Below are positions 41,748 to 47,858 of a stretch of DNA of 47,858 nt, piece by piece; position 1 is the first letter of the stretch, and every line of letters starts with the position of its first letter. The DNA lies in assembly GCA_946403845.1 (NCBI GenBank), contig CAMJBL010000016.1, positions 1-47,858 on the forward strand, read 5' to 3'. This stretch comes from an uncultured Prevotella sp. (GTDB lineage Bacteria > Bacteroidota > Bacteroidia > Bacteroidales > Bacteroidaceae). The notes below the pieces were generated by a model, which worked only from the letters and a program-made list of their open reading frames with translations, was not told the origin of the DNA and did no database searches. A program made the position numbers and the translations under genes.

Positions 41748-43445
41748 ATGAAAACCTGGATAAACAATATAAGACGCTGGCTGAATGGTGCAACACAATT
41801 CACAATTCACTATTCACTATTCACTTTTCACTTCTCACTTTTCACTTCTCTCTTTTCGCTTCTTCTCGTCGCTTGCTCACTCGAAGAGAATCCGCGCGAT
41901 CAGATTCCCGAGGAAGAGGCTTACAAGACCGCCTCATCCCTCTACCTGAATACGGTGGCCACCTTATATAATTATATAGGGGGACATGAAGAAGGCCAGG
42001 GACTGCAAGGCACCATCCGTGGTGTCTACGACCTGCAGACCTTTGGCAGCGATGAGGCCATGCTGCCCACACGAGGCGGCGACTGGTACGACGGCGAGAT
42101 CTGGCAGGACATGTACCGTCACTCGTGGTCGGCGGGTCATCAGCTACCCGGAAATGCCTGGGTCTATCTCTACAAGGTCATCACCCTTTGCAACCGCTCG
42201 CTGGAGATGCTCGATGCCCACAGCCATCTGCTCAGCGACAGCGATCTGAAAGCCTACCAGGCAGAGGTGCGCAGCCTGCGTGCCATCTATTACTGGTATC
42301 TGCTTGACCTCTTCGGACGGGTGCCCATCATCACCACGACGGATGTCGCCATGAACCAGGTGCGACAGTCGGAGCGGAGCGAGGTCTTCGCCTTTGTGGT
42401 CAAGGAGTTGCAGGAGGCCTGCCCCTATCTGTCCGAAGAACGGAGTGCCCACCAGGGCGACTATTACGGACGCGTCACCCTACCGGTGAATTATTTCGTC
42501 CTGGCCAAACTGATGCTCAATGCCGAGGTCTATACCGACGACAACTGGACCGACCATCAGTGGCCCGATGGCAGCCAGATGCGGTTCACCATCAACGGCA
42601 AGCCGATGAATGCCTGGCAAGCCGCCATCTACTATTGCGACAATATCGAAAAACTGAACTACTACCTCGAAACCAGCTATACGGCTAATTTCAACGATCA
42701 CAACGACGTTTCCAACGAGAACATCTGGACCATCGTCCTCGACAAGGACCTCTACACCAACGAGCAGCAAAATCTCTACCGTTCCTGGCATTACCGCCAT
42801 GCAGCCGCCTACGGCTTTACGGGTGAGAACGGCTCCTGTGCCACCACCCGAACATTGGAGGTCTTCGGCTACGGCACCCGCGACCAGGATATCCGTTTCG
42901 ATCTGAACTACTGGGCCGGACAGGTCTTCGACCGTAACGACAACCCCGTCACCGACCGTTCCGGCAAACCGCTCGAATATATGCCTTGGGAAGTCCAGCT
43001 CGACCTCAGCTACTCGCCCTACCTTGAAACAGCGGGTGCCCGCATGAAGAAATACCCCGTCGACAAGAACGCCAAGAAAGACGGCAAACTGATGGACAAC
43101 GACATTGTGCTCTTCCGCTTTGCCGACGTCCTGCTGATGCGGGCAGAAGCCAAGTTCCGCAACGATGGTGGCGGACAGGATGATCTCGATGCCGTTCGCT
43201 ACCGCGTACGGATGCCATTGCGCATCATCAGTCTGGATGTGCTCCTCGACGAACGCCTGCTCGAACTCTGTTGGGAGGGCTGGCGCCGACAGGACCTCAT
43301 CCGCTTCGGCCGGTATGAGAGTCTCTTCGAGGGAGATATCTTCGATGATAAGGTCGACGAGACCGACGGCCATACCATCGTCTACCCCATCCCCGCAAAG
43401 GCCATCGAGCTCAATCCAAACATCAAACAGAATCCCGGTTATTAG
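41748..43445 (+). CDS. SusD/RagB-like outer-membrane nutrient-binding lipoprotein
   Basis: 565 residues. A lipoprotein signal with Cys 43 in L-L-L-V-A-C-S; the hydrophobic core (about 18-40) reads F-T-I-H-Y-S-L, F-T-F-H-F-S-L, F-T-S-L-F-S-L, three heptapeptides from a ten-unit 7-bp array. The mature part has SusD features: N-x-P-R-D-Q, N-R-S-L-E-M-L-D, Y-Q-A-E-V-R-S-L-R-A-I-Y-Y-W-Y-L-L-D-L-F-G-R-V-P (split), D-V-L-L-M-R-A-E-A and C-terminal W-E-G-W-R-R-Q-D-L-I-R. SusD caps the SusC barrel and delivers the substrate. It follows susC and precedes the papain-like lipoprotein gene (3-nt gap). Confidence 0.94.
   Translation: MKTWINNIRRWLNGATQFTIHYSLFTFHFSLFTSLFSLLLVACSLEENPRDQIPEEEAYKTASSLYLNTVATLYNYIGGHEEGQGLQGTIRGVYDLQTFGSDEAMLPTRGGDWYDGEIWQDMYRHSWSAGHQLPGNAWVYLYKVITLCNRSLEMLDAHSHLLSDSDLKAYQAEVRSLRAIYYWYLLDLFGRVPIITTTDVAMNQVRQSERSEVFAFVVKELQEACPYLSEERSAHQGDYYGRVTLPVNYFVLAKLMLNAEVYTDDNWTDHQWPDGSQMRFTINGKPMNAWQAAIYYCDNIEKLNYYLETSYTANFNDHNDVSNENIWTIVLDKDLYTNEQQNLYRSWHYRHAAAYGFTGENGSCATTRTLEVFGYGTRDQDIRFDLNYWAGQVFDRNDNPVTDRSGKPLEYMPWEVQLDLSYSPYLETAGARMKKYPVDKNAKKDGKLMDNDIVLFRFADVLLMRAEAKFRNDGGGQDDLDAVRYRVRMPLRIISLDVLLDERLLELCWEGWRRQDLIRFGRYESLFEGDIFDDKVDETDGHTIVYPIPAKAIELNPNIKQNPGY
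41799..41868. repeat. 7-bp array, ten units (TTCACTT), encoding the SusD signal-peptide core
   Basis: Longest array of the window: ten phase-exact heptamers decaying from TTCACAA through TTCACTT/CTCACTT to CTTCTCG. Since 3 x 7 = 21 nt, the protein repeats with a period of seven residues. Confidence 0.93.
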
Positions 43446-43448
43446 TCC

Positions 43449-44243
43449 ATGAAGAAGATCAATCCCAAATGGTGTCTTTTCGTGGGAGTGACACTCTTCA
43501 CTTTTCACTTTTCATTTCTCACTTCCTGCGGCCGCCGGGAGCCCAAGGTCTTCACCCATGAGGTACTCAACCGTATGACGCCCATCAAGGATCAGGGCAA
43601 TAGTCCCACCTGCTGGATTTACGCCATGCTGGCCGCCATCGAAACCGAGCATCTCGCCTGGGGCGACTCCGTGAACCTCTCACCGTATTATATCGAGAAG
43701 ATGATGGAACAGGAGCCCAAGCTGCTTGAAGACAAACGGGGCATGGGAAAGACACTCCTCAATCTGATTCAGAAATACGGTATCGTGAGTTACGATGCCA
43801 TGCGGACCGTCGACACGCCAGCGCCAAAATATGTCTTCATGGCTGGCGCAGAATACACGGCGCAGGAGTTCGCCCGCAGCGTCTGCAAGCCCGACGAATA
43901 CATCGCCCTCACCGCCAACGACGAAGAGCCCTATTACCAATATGTGGACATTGTACTACCCGACAACTGGCTCAACGACCGCTTCTATAACATTCCCGCC
44001 GATACGCTCCTCAAGAAGACGGAACGCGCCGTACGCCAGCATCATGGTGTCTGTTGGGAGGACGAGGATCACGCGATGGCCATCGTCGGCATCGCCCACG
44101 ATGAAGGGGGTAAGAAATATTTCGTCATGAAGAATTCCTGGGGGGCTGAAGGCCCCTACGGCGGACTTGAATACATCCCCTTCAACTACTTCCGCAAATA
44201 TACCGTAGCGGTAGAAATGACAAAAGAAGCATATGGGTATTAG
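43449..44243 (+). CDS. Papain-like (C1 family) cysteine protease lipoprotein
   Basis: 264 residues. Lipoprotein signal with Cys 27 in F-L-T-S-C; the core F-T-F-H-F-S-F-L-T-S is encoded by a 7-bp array that reaches into the lipobox. The catalytic set is complete: Gln 49 and Cys 55 in D-Q-G-N-S-P-T-C-W, His 208 in D-H-A-M-A-I-V-G and Asn 229 in K-N-S-W-G. There is no pro-domain. It sits 3 nt after susD, so it may trim peptides at the cell surface for import by SusCD (inference). The stop codon is the first part of an inverted pair of 7-bp arrays. Confidence 0.88.
   Translation: MKKINPKWCLFVGVTLFTFHFSFLTSCGRREPKVFTHEVLNRMTPIKDQGNSPTCWIYAMLAAIETEHLAWGDSVNLSPYYIEKMMEQEPKLLEDKRGMGKTLLNLIQKYGIVSYDAMRTVDTPAPKYVFMAGAEYTAQEFARSVCKPDEYIALTANDEEPYYQYVDIVLPDNWLNDRFYNIPADTLLKKTERAVRQHHGVCWEDEDHAMAIVGIAHDEGGKKYFVMKNSWGAEGPYGGLEYIPFNYFRKYTVAVEMTKEAYGY
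43497..43524. repeat. 7-bp array (unit TTCACTT) encoding signal core and lipobox
   Basis: Four heptamers TTCACTT/TTCACTT/TTCATTT/CTCACTT. They encode the F-T-F-H-F-S-F-L-T part of the C1 protease signal, directly before the lipidated Cys. Confidence 0.9.
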
Positions 44244-44276
44244 TTTACGGTTTAAAGTTTACAGTTTACAGTTGAT
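44242..44276. repeat. 7-bp array (unit AGTTTAC), left arm of an inverted pair
   Basis: Five heptamers (four AGTTTAC-like, one AGTTGAT) starting inside the stop codon of the C1 protease gene. Confidence 0.88.
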
Positions 44277-44341
44277 TACCTTGCAAGCCATTCTGACTAT
44301 AGAAGTAATCTTCTGTAAACTGTAAACTGTCAACTGTAAAC
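44243..44341. terminator. Putative bidirectional terminator formed by two inverted 7-bp arrays
   Basis: Arms 44243-44271 and 44313-44341 are reverse complements over 29 nt with three mismatches and enclose a 41-nt loop. The hairpin spans from the C1 protease stop to three bases before the cysS stop, between convergent genes. There is no strong T run, so terminator function is inferred from position. Confidence 0.6.
44313..44340. repeat. 7-bp array (unit CTGTAAA), right arm of an inverted pair
   Basis: Four heptamers CTGTAAA/CTGTAAA/CTGTCAA/CTGTAAA, inverted relative to the array at 44242. Confidence 0.88.
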
Positions 44342-44344
44342 AAT

Positions 44345-45835
44345 TTATTTATTCAGCTTCCAAGTAACACCATCCTTGGTGTCCTTGACTTCGAAGCCGG
44401 CAGCGGCGAGTTCGTCGCGGATCTTGTCGCTGGTAGCCCAGTCCTTGTCAGCCTTGGCCTTGGCACGCAGTTCGAGCACCATATCCATCACCTTACCAAA
44501 AGCCTCCTCACGGGCATCGTTCGAACCGCTCTTCTCGGCTTTCAGACCCAGAATGTCAAACGCAAAGAGCTGCATCGTCTCTGATAGTTCCTTCAGACAG
44601 TCGGCACAGATCGTCGCCTTATGGTCAACAAGCTTGTTAACCGTGGTGCAAGCCTCGAAGAGATAGCTGATCACTTGCGGTGTGGCGAAGTCATCGTTCA
44701 TGGCGTCGTAGCACTTCTGACGCAGGCTCTTCACCACCTTTTCGGTCTCCGCATCACACTTGTGGCTGACCTGAACACGGGCTAAGTCGCTGATAGCATT
44801 CATCAGTTTCTCCAGTCCCTTCTCGGCGGCCTCGAGCGCCTCGTTCGAGAAGTCGACGGTGCCGCGATAGTGGGCTGAGAGCACGAAGAAGCGGATGGTC
44901 ATCGGCGAATAGGCCTTCTTCAGCAGCGGATGGTTACCGGTAAAGAACTGCTCCAGCGTGATGAAGTTGTTATACGACTTACCCATCTTCTGACCGTTGA
45001 TGGTCAGCATATTGTTATGCATCCAGTATTTCACGGCAGGGTGACCCAACGAAGCCTGCGCCTGGGCAATCTCACACTCATGATGCGGGAACACGAGGTC
45101 CATGCCGCCGCCATGAATATCGAACGCCTCACCCAGATACTTCCGGCCCATCGCCGTACACTCACAGTGCCAGCCAGGGAAACCGTCACTCCAAGGTGAG
45201 GGCCAGCGCATAATATGCTCGGGCTGGGCCTTCTTCCACAGAGCGAAGTCGGCCTGATTACGCTTCTCGCCTACGCCGTCGAGTTCACGACTGGCATCCT
45301 TGATATTCTCCAGTGAACGACCACTCAGAATACCATACTTAAACTTCTTGTTGTAAGCCTCTATGTCGAAATAGATACTTCCATTACTCTCGTAAGCAAA
45401 CCCGTTGTCGAGAATCTGCTGCACCAGCTGCTGCTGCTCGATGATATGACCGGTGGCATGCGGCTCGATCGAGGGGCGCAGCACATTCAGCGCATCCATC
45501 GCCTGATGGTAGCGGTTGGTATAGTACTGGGCAATCTCCATCGGCTCCAACTGCTCCAGACGGGCTTTCTTGGCAATCTTGTCCTCGCCCTCATCGGCAT
45601 CATGCTCCAGATGGCCCACATCAGTGATGTTACGCACATAGCGCACCTTATATCCAAGATGTTTCAAATAGCGGAACACCAGGTCGAAGGTAATGGCCGG
45701 ACGGGCATGTCCCAGATGGGGATCACCATACACCGTAGGACCACACACATACATGCCCACATTAGGCGCGTGCAGCGGCTCGAAGCGCTCCTTCTGCCGC
45801 GTCAGCGTATTATAAATAACAAGCTTTGATTCCAT
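44345..45835 (-). CDS. cysS: Cysteinyl-tRNA synthetase
   Basis: 496 residues, class I synthetase. Visible are C-G-P-T-V-Y-G (zinc ligand Cys), G-D-P-H-L-G-H-A-R (the HIGH motif), W-H-C-E-C-T-A-M and H-H-E-C-E-I-A-Q for zinc, and K-M-G-K-S (the KMSKS motif). The C-terminal helical anticodon-binding domain follows from about 320. It charges tRNA-Cys. It has its own -7 box at 45855 and no T-box or other leader structure is seen. It converges with the SusCD-protease group; the inverted repeat pair fills the gap. Confidence 0.97.
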   Translation of the reverse strand: MESKLVIYNTLTRQKERFEPLHAPNVGMYVCGPTVYGDPHLGHARPAITFDLVFRYLKHLGYKVRYVRNITDVGHLEHDADEGEDKIAKKARLEQLEPMEIAQYYTNRYHQAMDALNVLRPSIEPHATGHIIEQQQLVQQILDNGFAYESNGSIYFDIEAYNKKFKYGILSGRSLENIKDASRELDGVGEKRNQADFALWKKAQPEHIMRWPSPWSDGFPGWHCECTAMGRKYLGEAFDIHGGGMDLVFPHHECEIAQAQASLGHPAVKYWMHNNMLTINGQKMGKSYNNFITLEQFFTGNHPLLKKAYSPMTIRFFVLSAHYRGTVDFSNEALEAAEKGLEKLMNAISDLARVQVSHKCDAETEKVVKSLRQKCYDAMNDDFATPQVISYLFEACTTVNKLVDHKATICADCLKELSETMQLFAFDILGLKAEKSGSNDAREEAFGKVMDMVLELRAKAKADKDWATSDKIRDELAAAGFEVKDTKDGVTWKLNK

Positions 45836-45854
45836 ATTCTAAAGATTTTGGCTG

Positions 45855-45862
45855 CAAAGTTA
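45855..45862 (-). promoter_or_regulatory. -7 box for cysS
   Basis: TAACTTTG on the minus strand, 19 nt upstream of the start codon, within the 52-nt gap to the MATE gene. Confidence 0.6.
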
Positions 45863-45887
45863 CTAATAAGTAAACAAAACACCAAAA

Positions 45888-47216
45888 CTATTTCGCTTTT
45901 TTCGGCAATTCAAACCGCATATGCCCCATCTTATGGAGCGCCACAATGGCCAACACCTCAATCACATAGGCAATGAGATAGCTATACCAGAGATAATCGG
46001 GCATCAGACGAGCCATCAGCCACATCACCGGAATGACGGTCAGCGAGAGGGCAAACGAGATGAAGAGCGCCATCTTGTGACAGTTGTAGAGCTTATAGAC
46101 AATCATCACCACATAGATATAGCAGAAAGGAATGAAGCTGAGCGAGAAGACACGCAAGGCATGGTCAGTCTCGGCAATCTGCGCCGGCTCATTGGCGCCG
46201 AAGAGATGGGCAATGGCCTGCGGGTCGATCCAGACAAACACACAAGTGAGGATCATGGCAATGGTGATGAAGCTGAAAGCCTTACGCAGAATGAGCCGGA
46301 AGGCCTCCTGGTCGCCTTTTCCCACCTGAATGGCACCCAGCGACTGGAGGGTACGACACGTTCCGGAAAGGAAGAGGTTATAGATCTGCAAGAGGTTCAT
46401 GCAGACGGCAAAGGCGAAGATACCCGTTCGTCCTAAGGATGACAGCACGATGCTGTTGGCACTGAGCAGGAGCAGCGTCAGACAGATGGAGGCGACAGCT
46501 AATGGGGCGCCTTGTGAGATGATGCTGCCCCAGGCCGGCTGCTCATGCACATGCGTGAAATGGAGATGATTATCGGCATAAAGCCAATGACGCAGCATGA
46601 TGACGATACCCACCAGATGACCGACAACTGTTGCTGCCGAGGAACCTTCGATGCCCCACCCTAAATACTGGATGAACACGATGTCGAGGCCCAGATTGAC
46701 GGCATTGTCGATCAGAATGGCGATGGACACCAAACGGGGACTGCCATCGACACCCACCATCGTCGACAAGGCCCACATCACCATATAGGCCGGCGCACCC
46801 CAAAGCATGACTACCAGATAGTCGCGTGTGGGTTGGAACAGGTGTTCGTTCTGACACAGCCAGCCGGTGATGAGGTCGGGGAAAAGAAAGCCACAGACGG
46901 TGAGCAAGAGTCCGAAGACCAGACTCCCAAAGAACGAGTGGGTATAGATATACGCCGCCCGCTGATGATCCTGCTTGCCGAGGGCCATACCCACCAGCAT
47001 ACCGGCACCTGCCGAGATGAGCATGCTGATGGTGAACATGAACTGTACGACAGGCTTCGACAGGTTGATGGCACTCACGCCATCGCCGCCAATCAGATTA
47101 CCCACGATGATACTGTCGACCACATTTCCCAGACACCCTGACAGGGCTATCAGGATGGCAGACCAGAGGAAACGCCAGAACTGGGTGGTCAATGCAGAAC
47201 GCTCTTCACTATTCAT
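45888..47216 (-). CDS. MATE family efflux transporter
   Basis: 442 residues with twelve hydrophobic segments in two halves and the MATE pattern near the N-terminus (G-N-V-V-D-S-I-I-V-G-N-L-I-G). MATE pumps export drugs or metabolites using a Na+ or H+ gradient. The first codons (M-N-S-E-E-R) lie in a 7-bp array that also carries the stop of the upstream thioester-reductase gene 24 nt away, so both genes are likely co-transcribed. The transporter could export the product of that enzyme (inference). Confidence 0.92.
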   Translation of the reverse strand: MNSEERSALTTQFWRFLWSAILIALSGCLGNVVDSIIVGNLIGGDGVSAINLSKPVVQFMFTISMLISAGAGMLVGMALGKQDHQRAAYIYTHSFFGSLVFGLLLTVCGFLFPDLITGWLCQNEHLFQPTRDYLVVMLWGAPAYMVMWALSTMVGVDGSPRLVSIAILIDNAVNLGLDIVFIQYLGWGIEGSSAATVVGHLVGIVIMLRHWLYADNHLHFTHVHEQPAWGSIISQGAPLAVASICLTLLLLSANSIVLSSLGRTGIFAFAVCMNLLQIYNLFLSGTCRTLQSLGAIQVGKGDQEAFRLILRKAFSFITIAMILTCVFVWIDPQAIAHLFGANEPAQIAETDHALRVFSLSFIPFCYIYVVMIVYKLYNCHKMALFISFALSLTVIPVMWLMARLMPDYLWYSYLIAYVIEVLAIVALHKMGHMRFELPKKAK

Positions 47217-47253
47217 TGTTCACTTTTCACTTCTCACTTTTCACTTCTCAAAG
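47205..47253. repeat. 7-bp array, seven units (TTCACTT), bridging two genes
   Basis: Seven heptamers span the first codons of the MATE gene, the intergenic gap and the TGA stop (47241-47243, minus) of the upstream gene, and continue into its last codons. Confidence 0.9.
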
Positions 47254-47858
47254 AATCCAAATCCACCGATGGCAGTGAGCATCCGCTCGACATAGTCCCA
47301 CGACGTGGGTGAGAAGGCAAAGCCCAGACGATAGAGCACTTGCGTGGTATAGTCGTTGTCGCGCTTCACATCAGCCGTCTTCTGTCCGTGAGCCATATCC
47401 TGATAGGCGAGCAGCGATGACAACTGACGGGCTTTCTGCGGATCGCTCTTCGCCTGTTCCATCGCCTCGGCAAACTCGTCCTGCTCGACAAAGCGGATAC
47501 CTGCGCCTACACTCTTCAAGCCCAAGAGCACATCGCCCAGGAACTGTCCGTGGATGTTATAGGGATGGAACACCGTATTGTCGGTTGGCGTGGTAGCCAG
47601 CAGCACAATGGCTTTCGACACCTCGTTGATGGGCGAGAACTCCACCTGCTTGTTACGCATGGCGTAAGGACAGCAGCCCAGCATGTTATAGACCTTGATG
47701 CGGCCCATGAAGGAGTTGGTGGAGAAATTAGCCTGGAACTCACCATCCGTACTACGGGCAGCGAGATTACCCACACGCATGATCTTAGCCCGCAAGCCAT
47801 GAAGGGCGACGGCATCGAGAATCAGCCGCTCTGCCATGAACTTCGAGTAGATATACTT
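47241..47858 (-). CDS. Thioester-reductase domain, C-terminal part of a larger NRPS-like or adenylate-reductase enzyme (cut by the right edge)
   Basis: At least 206 residues; the 5' part is outside the window. It begins at Y-I-Y-S-K-F, the Tyr-x3-Lys catalytic motif of short-chain dehydrogenases in the form found in terminal reductase domains. Then come R-V-G-N-L-A-A-R-S, F-S-T-N-S-F-M-G-R, F-S-P-I-N-E-V-S-K-A and V-F-H-P-Y-N. Such domains release a carrier-bound acyl or peptidyl thioester as an aldehyde or alcohol using NAD(P)H. Upstream adenylation and carrier domains are expected but not seen. The alternative is a stand-alone extended SDR. A MATE exporter gene follows directly. Confidence 0.75.
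   Translation of the reverse strand, partial: KYIYSKFMAERLILDAVALHGLRAKIMRVGNLAARSTDGEFQANFSTNSFMGRIKVYNMLGCCPYAMRNKQVEFSPINEVSKAIVLLATTPTDNTVFHPYNIHGQFLGDVLLGLKSVGAGIRFVEQDEFAEAMEQAKSDPQKARQLSSLLAYQDMAHGQKTADVKRDNDYTTQVLYRLGFAFSPTSWDYVERMLTAIGGFGFFEK

Noticed and set aside
41799..41868. Possible CRISPR array (regular repeats)
   Set aside because: The repeat unit is 7 bp without spacers, and no cas genes are in the window.
44243..44341. Invertible DNA switch flanked by 29-bp inverted repeats
   Set aside because: The enclosed 41 nt hold no promoter, the element lies between two stop codons, and the arms are imperfect; a terminator role is simpler.
45836..45887. T-box or other riboswitch upstream of cysS
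   Set aside because: The 52-nt gap is too short and shows only a promoter box.

Overview
The window reads as a chromosomal segment of a gut- or rumen-type Bacteroidales bacterium, most likely Prevotella sensu lato. The reasons are the many Bacteroidetes promoter boxes of the form TAnnTTTG just upstream of genes, a SusC/SusD pair, DUF4294- and DUF3836-like proteins, an RprX/RprY-like two-component pair, and AT-rich leaders without strong Shine-Dalgarno sequences. No insertion sequence, prophage, CRISPR array or rRNA is visible. No gap between genes exceeds about 170 bases.

Layout. Position 1-54 holds most of a tRNA-Arg(CCU) running off the left edge. 131-5751: a TlpA-like lipoprotein, a very large GH28-GH43 two-domain pectin-type enzyme and a second secreted GH43 enzyme. 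5928-12350: an RprXY-like histidine kinase/response regulator pair surrounded by three genes (multispanning membrane protein, small DUF3836-like protein, periplasmic M16 protease). Each of the three has the same perfect 20-bp box at the same distance from its promoter. 12387-15679: two coupled Cache-HAMP sensors, one of which has lost its kinase. 15825-17871: a DUF3737 beta-helix protein and a MalY/PatB-type C-S lyase. 17969-26967: an apparent operon of miaB, an MsbA-like ABC exporter and three tandem LtaS/sulfatase-fold phosphotransferases. 26964-36270: a fucosyltransferase-like GT11, an ECF sigma/anti-sigma/lipoprotein operon, an LpxL-like acyltransferase, and GT4, LicD, GT2, DegT and GT4 genes, i.e. 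envelope glycan functions. 36267-44243: an HHH/outer-membrane protein, DUF4294, SusC, SusD and a papain-like lipoprotein protease. 44345-47858: cysS, a MATE transporter and the C-terminus of a thioester-reductase enzyme cut by the right edge.

The most unusual signal is not a gene. At least 27 short arrays built from a 7-bp or a 9-bp unit are scattered over the window. The unit sequence differs between loci, but the period is almost always exactly 7 or 9. They lie between divergent promoters, at stop/start junctions, in inverted pairs between convergent genes, and in frame inside at least ten coding sequences. In three exported proteins a 7-bp array encodes the hydrophobic core of the signal peptide (heptapeptide F-T-F-H-F-S-L). 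In the three LtaS paralogues a 9-bp CTAG array is read in one frame as a transmembrane helix and in another as a Ser-rich linker. The second notable signal is the position-locked 20-bp box around the two-component genes, which looks like an OmpR-family operator.

All calls come from reading the sequence by eye; no database or folding program was run.
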